Shown in pieces: positions 35,940-46,700 of a DNA stretch of 64,000 bases. The notes beneath the pieces are model-generated. The model saw only the letters and a program-made list of their open reading frames with translations. It had not been told where the DNA came from and searched no databases. The first letter of the stretch is position 1; each line of letters begins with the position of its first letter. The stretch spans positions 142,246,171 through 142,310,170 of the forward strand of contig OX375872.1 in assembly GCA_947359465.1 (NCBI GenBank). Reading direction: 5' to 3'. The position numbers and the translations under genes were made by a program. Source of the DNA: Metellina segmentata. Lineage: Eukaryota; Arthropoda; Arachnida; Araneae; Tetragnathidae.

Positions 35940-36740
35940 ATTATTTTTATCACATCTTTTATACTATGTGTTGCATCGAGTCGTCGCAAAACAACAACAC
36001 TAAAGACATCACAAATATGTCGTTTATGTTTCTTTCTGAAAGTCAAGCTCTTAAGATAGAACAGTCAATTGACAACTCTGTCTTCTAACTCACTGTTCCA
36101 TCCCATATCCCTGATATGTTTGGGTCATTAGCAGGTACCCTGCATACAGGACAGGGATACGATTTTCCCCATCTAGTTTTCTACCCTAGTCGGAGAGAGG
36201 GGAGAAGAATCTACTCTCATGATGATCCAGGGCAGTTCTCACTGCGCGACAAAGTAAACACATGTTTACGATATCCCTGCTTTTCACTAATTGATCCATT
36301 GTTCCTTAATTATGATTGGAAGAAAAGGGAGTTTGCCATCGACATCTTAGCGTCTTATATACCCCTATACTAATATCGTCAATACATCTTAATTACGTGA
36401 CTCACACTCTACCTTGAAGGAGATTAGACGCACACCCGTTTCTTGATATAGCCAATATGATCTATTGAGTTAGGTCCAGCTACATCGAATATTTGGCAAC
36501 ATAAACTATCTACAGGGATGTACAAATATATTTTTCAAATTATTAAGTGAATACAAATATCGTTCAAGACATCATGTACAAATTTTAAGGGGAAGTACTA
36601 ACATCATCAAACACCCCCGGGCCTAATATCGTGAGACATTGTACCAATTTAAATAAGTGGTTGGAATGAATAGAGCATGCCACCGAGATGTTACGTCTAT
36701 CCAGAAAACTAGAGCATATTGCATCTATACGTTTTGCATC
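35940..36740. other. Unassigned stretch
   Basis: An 85-codon plus-strand frame (36116-36373) starts with Met and has no family resemblance I can identify. Nothing else seen. Confidence 0.4.
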
Positions 36741-36968
36741 TGCAGGGTGATCCTAAACTCATGGTACATACTTAGGGGATGATAGAACCAGTGACGTAGG
36801 AAGGGGGGTGCGGGCCGCCCCGGATGTCATCACAGACAGGGGTGACAAAATGGCAAAAATTTGTTTTGTTTTTTAGTTAAAAAATGGCAGTGGCTCACGA
36901 CACTTAAAAAAAATATACTATACTTAAAACGAGTTTAATAACGTTTTCTGACAATTAACTTCAATAAG

Positions 36969-36969
<1 letters not shown>

Positions 36970-37012
<43 letters not shown>
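36970..37012. repeat. (AT)n run in hAT-A
   Basis: About 40 nt of AT. Confidence 0.9.
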
Positions 37013-37017
<5 letters not shown>

Positions 37018-37102
37018 TTTAAACATAAGTTCAGTCAACAAACGCAACAAAACTTGGCTGAATTCGATAGTGCATAGAGTGGAGAGCGTATGAATAAGGG
37101 AA

Positions 37103-37202
37103 GTACTAGGGGTTCTCTTCAGTTTGTACTAGGGGTTCTCTTCAGTTTGTACTAGGGGTTCTCTTCAGTTTGTACTAGGGGTTCTCTTCAGTTTGTACTA
37201 GG
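37103..37202. repeat. 23-bp minisatellite in the subterminal part of hAT-A
   Basis: GTACTAGGGGTTCTCTTCAG plus TTT at 37103, 37126, 37149 and 37172, with a partial fifth unit at 37195. Copies are identical. Confidence 0.95.
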
Positions 37203-37210
37203 GGTGTCAA

Positions 37211-38269
37211 CAGGGCCGGTCCCAAAGAAATTTATTGCAGATGCGAGATGATGATTTGCCCCCCCCCCCCACGTTTTAAAGATTTGCTTTTTTAAGATTT
37301 TTAGTGTGAAATTATTTCGTTGGGTTATGGAATAGCTATCAAATGAGGGGAGGGGAAATTTTGGTACCTGATATCGTTTAATATTTTTTTTTTTTGGGGG
37401 GGGGGGAGGAGTCTTAAAAAATCACGAAAAACTGATATTGATATTTATGAATGGCCCCCTAAAGATAATCAACTTTGTAGTGTTTGTGGTGGGCGCCATT
37501 GCTATGTATAGGGTTCTAGAGCGTTCTTGGCAAAGGAAGGACTTGGCGCTCCCCCCAGTCAAAATGTATACAAGTAAAACTAGGCCTAAAAATAAAAAGC
37601 ATAACTGGATATACTACTTCATTTTTAGTTTAAAAAATTCATAAAATAAACTACATGGAAAATTACAAAATCTACAACTTAATTTTCTTGCTTTTGGCAA
37701 GACAAATTCTGTGATTATGTCGTATAAAATTTCATACTTTCTATCACCTTTTCTAAAATGGATGAAATTGCAAGGTTTGTCAAACGGATTTTGCCCCATG
37801 CTAAACCGGAGGTAGTTTTTAATAATTCAACTTACTGTAAAACTCCGCTCGCAGGACGGCACTGTAACCGGTAAGGTCAAAAAATTCCTGAGGGCAATTT
37901 CTATATTATGGTATGGATCTTTAAGACAATATTTGCATATACACATTAATAAGTCAAAGTTGGGTAGCTGAATATATCCTCAATGAGTTCCACGGCTTGA
38001 GTTTTGAAACATTGAATTTCATTATGTAAGTTTTTAATATTATGATCCTTCGAATACTGAAACTCAAAATCCCCCCCTCTCTTCCTACTGGAGTATTTAA
38101 TTATTTTGTCATATTCTGCCGCCTCTATGTGGACGGTGTTTTTTAATGAGGTTTTACTGGGGCTTTACTTGGTGGGGACCCCCTAAGCCCTTCATACGGC
38201 ACTATCCGGCGCCCGCATCTTGACGTCCGATGCGGCCGCATTTGTCGCATGGGCCACTGACCGGCCCTG
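37211..38269. mobile_element. Second hAT element (hAT-B) nested in hAT-A
   Basis: Ends CAGGGCCGGTCCC and, inverted, CAGGGCCGGTCAG. Perfect 8-bp duplication GGTGTCAA at 37203-37210 and 38270-38277. Contains C- and G-runs and no recognisable transposase. Confidence 0.93.
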
Positions 38270-38277
38270 GGTGTCAA

Positions 38278-39118
38278 CTCTAAAAGTGAGAAGTCTGAAG
38301 ATATTTTTGAAAGACAAACGAAATGAGATTGTGGAGAAAGCACTGCAGTTTTCAACAAACACTTATAAAGAGATGGACATTCCTTTAGTGAAAAGAAGAA
38401 AATGATGGCTGGAGAAAAGGCTCAAGAGATAAACCACTGACAATGAATAAAGAATTGAAAATATCAATGTTGGAGTGCATTGACAGGTTTTTATCAAGAA
38501 ATAGACACCCGCTTTAAAGGCATAGAAAATATAGCAGCTCGGTTTGCAGTTTTGGAGCCCAATAATTTGATTACAACTTCAGAAGACGAACTGCCATAGT
38601 TATTACAAAACGTAATCGTAAACTACGATGAACTTTCTGAAGGTGATATCCTTAGAAAAATTCCAGGACTAAAAAGACATCTACAAGCTGCCAAAGTTTC
38701 AAAGAAGATTCTCTGGAATGGTCTTCTTTAAGATTTTTAGAGTTTGTTGTTGAATATGAACTTTCAGATTCTGTACCAAATCTAACTTTTCGTCATCTGA
38801 CCGTGGTTCAAAATTACGTGGTGTTGTCCTTGGATTTCCCTTAGGGGATTGATCCCTGACCGTCGTCAATAGCTCGTTGTTTTGCTTTAGAACGACGTTA
38901 TTTACCTGCCAAATCTAACTATAGCCTTAAGAATCTTGTTAACGTTATGTGTTCCAGTAGCATCATGTGAGAGGAGTTTTACAAAACTAAAATTAATCAA
39001 GAGTTATCTTAGGTCCTCTATGAGTCAAGCTCGGCTCTGTGCATTAGCTATCTTGTCAGTTGAAAATAAAGTAGCTAAAGGAATTGATTTTGATAGTGTG
39101 ATCTCAAAATTTGCATAG
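38278..39118 (+). pseudogene. hAT transposase C-terminal relic (ZMYM/zinc-finger MYM type 1-like)
   Basis: The clearest part is at 38936-39118: TLCVPVASCERSFTKLKLIK, SYLRSSMSQARLCALAILS and FDSVISKFA with stop. This is the hAT family dimerisation region (V-x-S-x-ERxFSxLKxIK ... RLxxLxxLSIE). Upstream sequence is coding-like but broken by stops and the SINE at 38788. Confidence 0.88.
38788..38908 (+). mobile_element. 5'-truncated SINE in the hAT transposase relic
   Basis: TTTCGTCATCTGACCGTGGT through AGAACGACGTTATTTACCTG of body 1. Perfect 12-bp duplication CCAAATCTAACT at 38776-38787 and 38909-38920, so the truncated form inserted as such. Confidence 0.93.
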
Positions 39119-39414
39119 TTAGGAAACATACGTCTTTAAGTGCTTATTTCTCAATGCTAAGTAAATAAACCAGGAAATAACATATGTAATTGTATCTTAT
39201 TTTTTCTTTTAATAATTTCAATGAGGGTGACAAAAAAATTTTCCGCACCGGGTACAACCTGACCTTGCTACGCCACTGGATAGAACACAACTAGACAAGC
39301 ACAAATCACCGTACGATCCATGGTAAGAACTGAATTTTTAAAGCACTTGAGTGCGCTTCCTAGCGAACGCAATACAGTGTTCACAACTTCCGCCTTCATT
39401 TTTGCTGTGGATCA

Positions 39415-40500
39415 GCGATGATATGGATGCGTAAACGAATCAGGAAAAGGCAGAGATGCATTACATGTACGGGGCTGCAAAGGGCAATGCAAGGGAAGCT
39501 CAAAGATTGTACCAAGAGCGTTTTCCAACAGACGCGTCCCCGATGCGAGAATCTTTCAACGATTGAACCAACAACTGCGAAAGAGGCTCTTCTTTAAGTT
39601 GCATGTAGGATACCGGGCGTGGTAGGAATGTAAGAACGCCATATGTAACGGCCAACATTTTACAGGGTATCAGCGAGCGCCCTGAATGTAGCGCGCGGGC
39701 ATTGTCCCAAGCTATTTATGTTTCCCATCAGACGGTGTGGCGAGTACTGCGAGAAGAACGAATGCACCCCAACCATATACAGAGGGCTTAGGACCTTATA
39801 TCTACGGATTACCAGCAACGTGTCGGATTCGCCACGTGGTTTCTGCAACAGACCTCCGTGAATCCGGTTTTACCTGCACATGTGTTATTCACTCATGAAT
39901 ACTCATTCACGCGAGAGGGGATTTCAAATATCCATAACTAGCATGTGTGGGCAACTAATAATCCACATGCCACGAGTCTAGGGTCGTACCAGTGGCGTTT
40001 CCAAGTAAATGTTTGGACCGGAATCGTGAAAGACCATTTGATTGAGCCATACCTATTGCCAAGTTGCCTGGACGGACATTCATGCCTTGTGTTTTTACAC
40101 GAGGTGTTACCAGAACAACTGAACTCTGTTCAAGCATCCATCACACAACACCTGTGGTTCAAACACGACGGGGCACCAGCCCATTACAATGTGGATGTGC
40201 GCAACGCCTTGGATAACACGTTTCCCGGACGATGGATTGGTCGTGGTTGTCCAATCTACTGTCCGGCGCCCGCTCGCCCGATTTATCATGTCTGGATATT
40301 TCCTCTGGGGTCATGTGAAGAACCTCATCTACGATGGAAGTCCCGTCTATTCCGATACAGATCTTGTTGCACGGATATCTGTAGCTGCTGGCACCATACG
40401 AAAAATGGCTGGTGTTTTCGCCAATGTAAGGCGGTCACTACATCGATGGTGTGAAGCCTATGTTACTTTTGGTGGCTGCCATTTTAAGCAATTGTTGTGA
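39415..40500 (+). pseudogene. Mariner-superfamily transposase with DUF4817-type HTH, nearly complete but broken
   Basis: Combining frames: MHYMYGAAKGNAREAQRLYQ then ERFP-type HTH (DUF4817-like), HVSHQTVWRVLREER second helix, LFTHEYSFTREGISN first catalytic region (His in place of the usual first-Asp context), VNVWTGIVKDHLIEPYLLPS, WFKHDGAPAHYNVDVRNAL second catalytic Asp, a PARPIYHVWIF region shifted from the usual SPDLxxxDFF, and a C-terminus WCEAYVTFGGCHFKQLL. At least three frame breaks or stops, so inactive. It lies in its own TIRs (36743-40756). Confidence 0.85.
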
Positions 40501-40756
40501 TGGGGATTTGTAGTATTGTTTAGATTGATTTTGTTGTGTATGTGTGTGAAAAAAAAATGTTTCTTAATTTCATCGGTGTCCTTTCATTCCGTCTCTGTCT
40601 GTCTTGTTTCATATCATTTCATGACGTAACTAAAACGTGATTAAAACGACGTGATTAAAAATTGAGTTCCTACCATGAATCGTATCGTGATTTGGGCTTG
40701 TCTAGTTGTGTTGTATCACCCCCTAACGTATGTACCATGAGTTTAGGAACACCCTG

Positions 40757-41190
40757 TATACCATCAACGATATTACACTATGTATACAACATGAAAAAAG
40801 GTTAGTCTCTTGGGACAATCAAGTCCTGATGATTCTCTATGAATCTCACCATGCCAAAAATTTTGAACCTCGAGCCCTTGTTACCAATAATGTTCCTGAG
40901 CCAAACGAATTTTAGGTGGTCGGCAGTAAAAACTTAAATCATTATTACACAGGTCCGTCTGTTGTTCAGCAACACGACTGGTGGCCAGTTAGTACGGAAA
41001 CCCATGTTTCGCAACTGTAAGAGGTCCGTTACTGTTGGTGGTTGAAATTTAACCATTTACTGTGTACAACTATTGTCCAATTGTAAAATTAAGGCTAATA
41101 AAGTGTGCGAATTCATAATTGCGATTTCGTTTCTGTACCGCAGAACATACGGTGACGTTGGCGAATATACATCCCTGTGGTTTAATATGT
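40757..41190. other. Unassigned stretch, possible old mariner tail
   Basis: 40970-41110 translates in broken frames to a VVEI-type C-terminus near AATTAAGGCTAATAAAGTG, which may be a mariner 3' end; too weak to name. Confidence 0.3.
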
Positions 41191-41194
41191 GTAG

Positions 41195-41400
41195 TGTGAA
41201 TATACAACTGAGCTAGCACGCTACTCTTCAAACTTCCACACCACGCCCTAGTGAGGACATTTGAGCCAACGACAGATTTAACGTGCTGCAGCCCCCTTTG
41301 TACACCACAGTCTTTGGATGAATTTTAACTCACAGACCTCCGGAAAGTAGCCGGTTACTCTTTCAACCGGGCTACCGCGGCCCAATGTCCATGGTAAAGC
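41195..41400 (-). mobile_element. SINE fragment, head 2 type
   Basis: Minus strand: GCCGCGGTAGCCCGGTTGAA, GAGTAACCGG, then a body up to GTTTGAAGAGTAGCG. Tail missing. Confidence 0.75.
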
Positions 41401-41414
41401 AAAGGTATCATTCA

Positions 41415-41640
41415 ATTGGATAGGTAGGTAGATAAGTATTTTAATTAACATCGCACTGGAACAAAACAACGGGCAACTGGTGACGTTCCGGGAAGGTAGG
41501 TATTTAATTAGCGTCTCACTAGAGCAATACAACGTGCTATTGGCGACGGTCCGGGATCAAACTCCACGGTTAAGATTCGAGGACAACACCACGTTATTTT
41601 GAACCAAGGTCAGATGATGAAGTAACACAATTCAATAGGG
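41415..41640 (-). mobile_element. SINE tail fragments (two, tandem)
   Basis: GTAGATAAGTATTTTAATTA then CATCGCACTGG, and GTAGGTATTTAATTAGCGTC then CTCACTAGAGC: two consecutive 3' ends of body 1 on the minus strand. The second continues to CAGATGATGAAG. Confidence 0.75.
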
Positions 41641-41684
41641 AAGTCTATAAATGTATTTGCATAAATATATCGGGGCCCAAGATT

Positions 41685-41765
41685 GATTGGTTTAGAGGGT
41701 TTCATGGGCAAGGGCCATATTTGATCATGCTGTGCCAGATACAAGACATACAATATCCAGTAATG
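41685..41765 (+). repeat. Dispersed 'GGGCCATATTTGATCATGC' repeat fragment
   Basis: TTGGTTTAGAGGGTTTCATG then GGCAAGGGCCATATTTGATC; same family as 35650 and 52345. Confidence 0.55.
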
Positions 41766-41814
41766 GACACACAAATTGAACGTTTTATTGACACGGAAGA
41801 TAGAAATACACATT

Positions 41815-42195
41815 ATGGACAAAAGTAATTGGACAGTGCATGTTTTTCAGAAAAAGTGTTTTATTATTCTATTTAGTAACGAGTAGACACTCCTTTTGCT
41901 TGAATTACAGTTGCAACACCGAGGCATACTTTCCACAAGTTCTCTGTAAGTATGGGCAGAAATAGCTCTCCATTCCTCTTGCGAGGCTGTGAGATGATAT
42001 TGTTGAAAAGATGGGTGTGCCTGGCGATGTCGTACTCGTCGCTCCAGTTTGTCAGACAAGTAACGGATTGAGATCGAGCTCTGAGCAAGCCAGTCAAGCA
42101 AATTCATCTCATTTTCTGGAATCAAGTCCAGCATACGTTTTGCAGTATGAAAGAAACAACCATCATCGACGTAGTATTGCCATAGTATAGGCAAG
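41815..42195 (-). pseudogene. Tc1-like transposase C-terminal relic
   Basis: The minus strand carries LERRVRHRQAHP and EEWRAISAHTYRELVESMPR, then IQAKGVSTRY with stop: the C-terminal end of Tc1-like transposases. The catalytic N-x-x-DW-AQS region is distorted. The 3' end (CACTGTCCAATTACTTTTGT on the minus strand, 41816-41840) resembles a Tc1 terminal repeat. Different Tc1 family from 29605. Confidence 0.8.
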
Positions 42196-42211
42196 GCCGA
42201 TTTATTCAGAA

Positions 42212-42495
42212 CGTCGAGTAGATCGGAACGTTCCTGGTTCTAATTCGGGTCCGGGCATGGGTGTTTGTAAGCGTATTGTGTAGAGGCGGCTGGTGCACCT
42301 TAAATCTGTCGCTTACGAAAGTCCTCACGTTGGGTTGGTGTGGAAGTTTGGAGAGTGGGGTACCAGCTCAAGTGTTTCTCCGTCATCTGACTGTGCTTCA
42401 AAATTACGTGGTGTTGTCCTCGAAACTTTCTGTTAGATCCCGGACCGTCGTCAATAGTAAGTTGAGTTGCTCTTGTACGACGTTAATTAAAAATT
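42212..42495 (+). mobile_element. SINE, truncated head 1 with body 1
   Basis: GTAGATCGGAACGTTCCTGG, degraded B box GGTTCTAATTCG, body to GTACGACGTTAATTAAAAAT. Tail-to-tail with the next copy. Confidence 0.85.
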
Positions 42496-42499
42496 ACAA

Positions 42500-42735
42500 T
42501 TATAATAGCTCTAGTACCACGTTGATTAAAACTATTAGTCATATGACGGAGCAACACTCTCTAAACTTCCACACCAACCCAACGTGAGGACTTTCGGAAA
42601 CGACAGATTTAAGATGCACCAGCCGCCTCTACACCATACGCTTACAAACAACCATGCCCGGACCCGGATTCGAACCAGGAACCTTCCGATCTAGAGGCTA
42701 ACACCTTAACCACTATACCGGTTGGTCGGCATGCA
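42500..42735 (-). mobile_element. SINE, head 1 with deleted body 1
   Basis: Minus strand: GCCGACCAACCGGTATAGTG, B box GGTTCGAATCC, first half of the body, then a deletion to the AGCTCTAGTACC-type tail. Faces the 42212-42495 copy, giving a long imperfect palindrome. Confidence 0.82.
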
Positions 42736-42774
42736 CTGACCCGGATTCAAACCAAGGACCTTCTTATATAGAGG

Positions 42775-42985
42775 CCAACCGGTTCAGAATCAAACCGAAA
42801 AGAAAGATCCGAGGGCACCATGCAGTATTGAACCACGGTCAGATGACGAGGCAACATCTGTGAGTTGGCACTCCACTCTCCAAACTTCCACACCACGCCA
42901 ACTTTAGGACATTTGAGGCCACGACAGATTTAACGTGCTCTATTTCCCCCTTTGTACACGACTGTCTTCGGTTGGATCATCATGA
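42775..42985 (-). mobile_element. SINE body 1 fragment
   Basis: Minus strand: GATCCAACCGAAGACAGTCG then TACAAAGGGGG head-2 edge, body to CTTTCTTTTCGGTTTGATTC. Confidence 0.75.
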
Positions 42986-43053
42986 GGTCCAAGAGAGTCA
43001 AGCTCATGGTGTTGGGGTTTTGTTAAAATTTATTTGGTTACACATTGGTAATA

Positions 43054-43783
43054 CAGTGAAACCCCTATTTAACGTATATTAAGGGAAAGAAATAACGTTA
43101 TAGGCGGGAAAACGTTAAATCCGGGTCGGAGAAAAACAAAACATAGAGCATGAAATAAAGACCAAATTAAGTAACATAACTTTTATTTCTTCCTTTACAA
43201 GTTTTGTTTAAAGATAGCTATTAATCTGGTTTCTTTCACTAGCTAAGTCATATTAACATCATTCTCCACAAATATGAGTTTTTGTAAGTTTTTAAGAATA
43301 TCTCATTTATACAATTGACACATTTGACGAAGATATTCAGAACGAACACAAAAAGGAATATTTGAGGTTTTCTATCTGTGCGATCGTTAAAGATAGAATA
43401 AAATTTTCAACGGATTTGAAATCTGCGAAAAATTTTACGCCAGATGAATACCTCAGGAAGGCTAATTTTATGCGAATTCGCGACATGCCCGTGTTATATC
43501 GGATGGAGGTGCGACTAATTCTTTAAAAAAATTTCTTTTTACGTTTAGTATCAGTAAGGACACGAAAAGAACCGTCTCATAGGCAACGCCGTGTGCTAGT
43601 ATCCGACTATTTTAAAAAAAAAAATCTTCCTGCTGAAAAAACGTTAAATTTTTCGATGTGATGTTAAATACGTGATTTTTTTTTTAACATTTGAGAGTAC
43701 ACGAAATTATTTTGGACCGATGAAAAATGAAGTTACAGTGTGAAATCGTTAAATGCGAGTTAAGTTAAATCGGGGTTTCACTG
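43054..43783. mobile_element. Tigger/pogo-like MITE carrying a Helitron-like fragment
   Basis: Ends CAGTGAAACCCCTATTTAAC and, inverted, CAGTGAAACCCCGATTTAAC; TA at 43052-43053 and 43784-43785. GTTAAAT(C/A) boxes recur inside. 43370-43600 is an H1 Helitron-like piece (GATCGTTAAAGATAGAATAA to GTGCTAG-T). Confidence 0.9.
43370..43601 (+). mobile_element. H1 Helitron-like fragment nested in the Tigger-like MITE
   Basis: TTTTCAACGGATTTGAAATC, TTTTACGCCAGATGAATACC and 3' GGCAACGCCGTGTGCTAG followed by T. The terminal hairpin is reduced, so a diverged or partial copy. Confidence 0.75.
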
Positions 43784-43789
43784 TAACTT

Positions 43790-46700
43790 TGCCAGGCACT
43801 CGTGATAAAATTGTTTGGGGTCAAGACGTTCGGACCCTAGAAGATTTTGTACTAGTGCTGCATATCCAATCATTTCTAAAAGTTACAATAGAAAATTCAT
43901 GTTTAATAGGGAGAAGTTAGTTCTGAAAAATACAAATATTTAAATCTAAGATTAAATACATAAGACGAGGCCAATCTACTAAAATTACTTTTATTTCCAG
44001 AGGTTGCGAAAATGTTGCTGTCATTGAAATAGCTTTGCCTTAGTAATGATATACTCTTTCTTTAATATGAATATATAAATTTGTACCAATTTTATACATT
44101 GATTGTATACAGAATTTAAAATTTCACAAATTATTACCAATATTTTTTCTTCTATTGAAATATTCATGAAATTAAGATGACAAGAAAATACTCTCAAATT
44201 TCAATCAAAAAGAGCTAAAAAATATCGTAATAGCAGCATTTCTAAAACTCGGGGAAGACAGAAAATATAACCAAACCTTCTACAGAATCCTTTACACGGT
44301 ATTAGTATAATGAATTACCATTTTTCATCACTCGGGGAGGGGGGGGGGTCCTTGAAAATCAAGTTTCCGTCAGAATTATCTTCAGTGAGAATAAGAGTGC
44401 TAATCATTTTTTTAATTGACAAGGACTAGCAAACTTTTGTCAGAGATCAATTGTTACAAAAAAGTTAACTGATATATTATACACAAAAGCTATCCAATAA
44501 ATCAGTGGTTAAATTCACCAAATGACTACAAAAATCTGACGGATTTGTTGCTAATTATGGTAATAAATATGTAGCATAAAGACAGAAAAGAGCTTAATTA
44601 AGTTCCTATAAATTATCTAACAAATGTAATATTTGCTTTTGAGATAAATGTAATCTTTAAAATGTTTTATTAGCTAACCCCAACACATTGAAAAAAGTAT
44701 AAAAAATATTTAGTTGCATACTATAACCATCAAGAGTACAGTAAGGATTTTGAAAAAGTATTCCTTTAAGTGTCTTGAGTGGAATTAATTATCTTTATCA
44801 AAGTTCTTATTCAGCAAATAAACCTGAAAACAAATGTTAGTTTAGATACATAATTGAGATCCCAGCCACAGAATTGTCAATGTTGATGCATATTGCAATG
44901 GAAATGTTTCTATTTTATTTTTAACTACAGTACAAATTGAATATAGCAGTAACTGCTGTTTAATTACAGAATAAAGAATTTTTTCAGACCTGTCACAAGT
45001 TTTTAAGAACTAATATTTCTAATTTTTAACAATATTCAGAAAAATTAAGTGTTTTGTTTTAATAATAAATGGATAAAAATATTAAATACCTTACTCAGAA
45101 CATGTGTGATTTCTTTTTATTCTAATCTTATACAAACTTATTCCATAACTGTTATAAGCTAAGAAAATAATCCCCACTCCCTTTTACATATGCATACATA
45201 GAATCTTTACAATTTTTTACTGATAAACATTCCTAACTTGACAAATTTGCTTGACATATGCCAATTTTTAGAATCAAAATCATTGGAAACATTTTACAAT
45301 AGATCACATAAAGCTGATAAAAGTAGAATTAGTGTTTTCTATTGAAATTTAGATTTAACAAAATTCATTGAACAATATTTCAAGCCTTTTTATTTTTAAA
45401 AGCATAGTCAATGCATTTGAAACGTCTTGTAGTTTTCAAAAGTCTGACATTTATAAAGCCTTTTTCAAGTACAAAGAGACCTGAAATTTAGCATTAACAA
45501 TTCCTGGAGTTAGATTAATTTTGATAAGTGAAACTTGACAATTCGTTTCCTTTCTGGAATATTGTTCAGACAATGTTCCACAACAATGTCAGTTTGCATT
45601 TTGACATTTTTTTTTTTTTTTTTTATTTAAAAATTCAGAGGTAGCAATGTTACATTGAAAGGAATTGTGGAACTGATTTCATTTTAACATAGTAAATAAG
45701 TAAATAATGAAATTGGTCAGATTCATAGTTAAAAGATTACCAGTAGTTGGGCATTTTTTTCCTTCGTTCAATTTGTAATTAAAGAACATTGAGATAGATT
45801 TTAGCTCAAATCACTTTTCAGACATTTTAATTATTAGATTTATTTAAATATACTTTAATTTAGCTATTGCTATAAGAGTAAAAATATTTATTTTGTTAGA
45901 GCAGTATTTTTCACATTAGCTGGTAATTCTGCTTTGGAAAGAATATCACTGCTATATTTTTTTTCATAATTTTAACATTATTGTTGCTGTTTTTAATGTT
46001 GCCATTGATCTATTACTTGCAATTGAGGTACCATTAATTAGCTGCCTTTTTTTTTTAGTTTTACTGTTTTACACTGTTACAGGAAATAGTCAGCATAGCC
46101 TGATAAAAATAAATTAGTTAACACAATTTCTTTGTTGAACTGATATGCTGCATATTTGCAAAAGTAATGGTATGAACATGGATTTCATAATACCACCTTG
46201 ATGTCAGTACTAAAAATTTTTGTCCATTAAAATCTTTTGTATCACCCACTTTATTAAGAAAATTATATTACACACACCTGCCAATAGTTGCATTCTCCCA
46301 GTCTAATAATCATAAAAACGAATCCAGATACCAGGATACAGCCAGGTACACAAATTGAAGAATGTTTATAAATAACATTTACCTGCAAACATTTTTACAG
46401 CAAGTACACAACTATGCTAAAATAAATAACAAGCAAATTATTGAAAAATTACTAAATATAATCATCACCTGATAAAGCGAATAAATCTGCCTATTGTTAA
46501 TAAAAATTTAAAATAACATTTTTATTCAAAATATGATGGAAAAGAATACATATTTGAAGTGCTCAAAAGTGTGTTGACTTAATATTGAAATGCTGTAACA
46601 TATTTAGTTAGTGACTTCATCAACACATTAATAATACATTCAACAAAAAAAAAAAAAGTTTGTCAAGTGAACAAATAAGATCCAAGTTAATATATAAATA

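Larger units (their letters stand above)
36789..39278 (+). mobile_element. hAT transposon (hAT-A) with 8-bp target duplication
   Basis: Ends CAGTGACGTAGGAAGG and, inverted, CAGTGGCGTAGCAAGG. Flanked by a perfect 8-bp GATAGAAC at 36781-36788 and 39279-39286, the size made by hAT transposases. Contains a transposase C-terminal relic and two later insertions (37211-38269 and 38788-38908). Confidence 0.95.
36743..40756 (+). mobile_element. Mariner-superfamily transposon, host of nested hAT elements
   Basis: Terminal inverted repeats: left CAGGGTGATCCTAAACTCAT, right complement CAGGGTGTTCCTAAACTCAT, both continuing with GGTACATAC. A TA follows the right end; the left flank reads TG. Interrupted at 36789-39278 by a hAT element. 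Without it the element is about 1.5 kb and carries a transposase frame at 39415-40500. Confidence 0.88.

Noticed and set aside
35673..36059. 128-codon frame with a poly Tyr-Ile stretch
   Set aside because: It is the (AT)n tract; flanking residues show no family resemblance.
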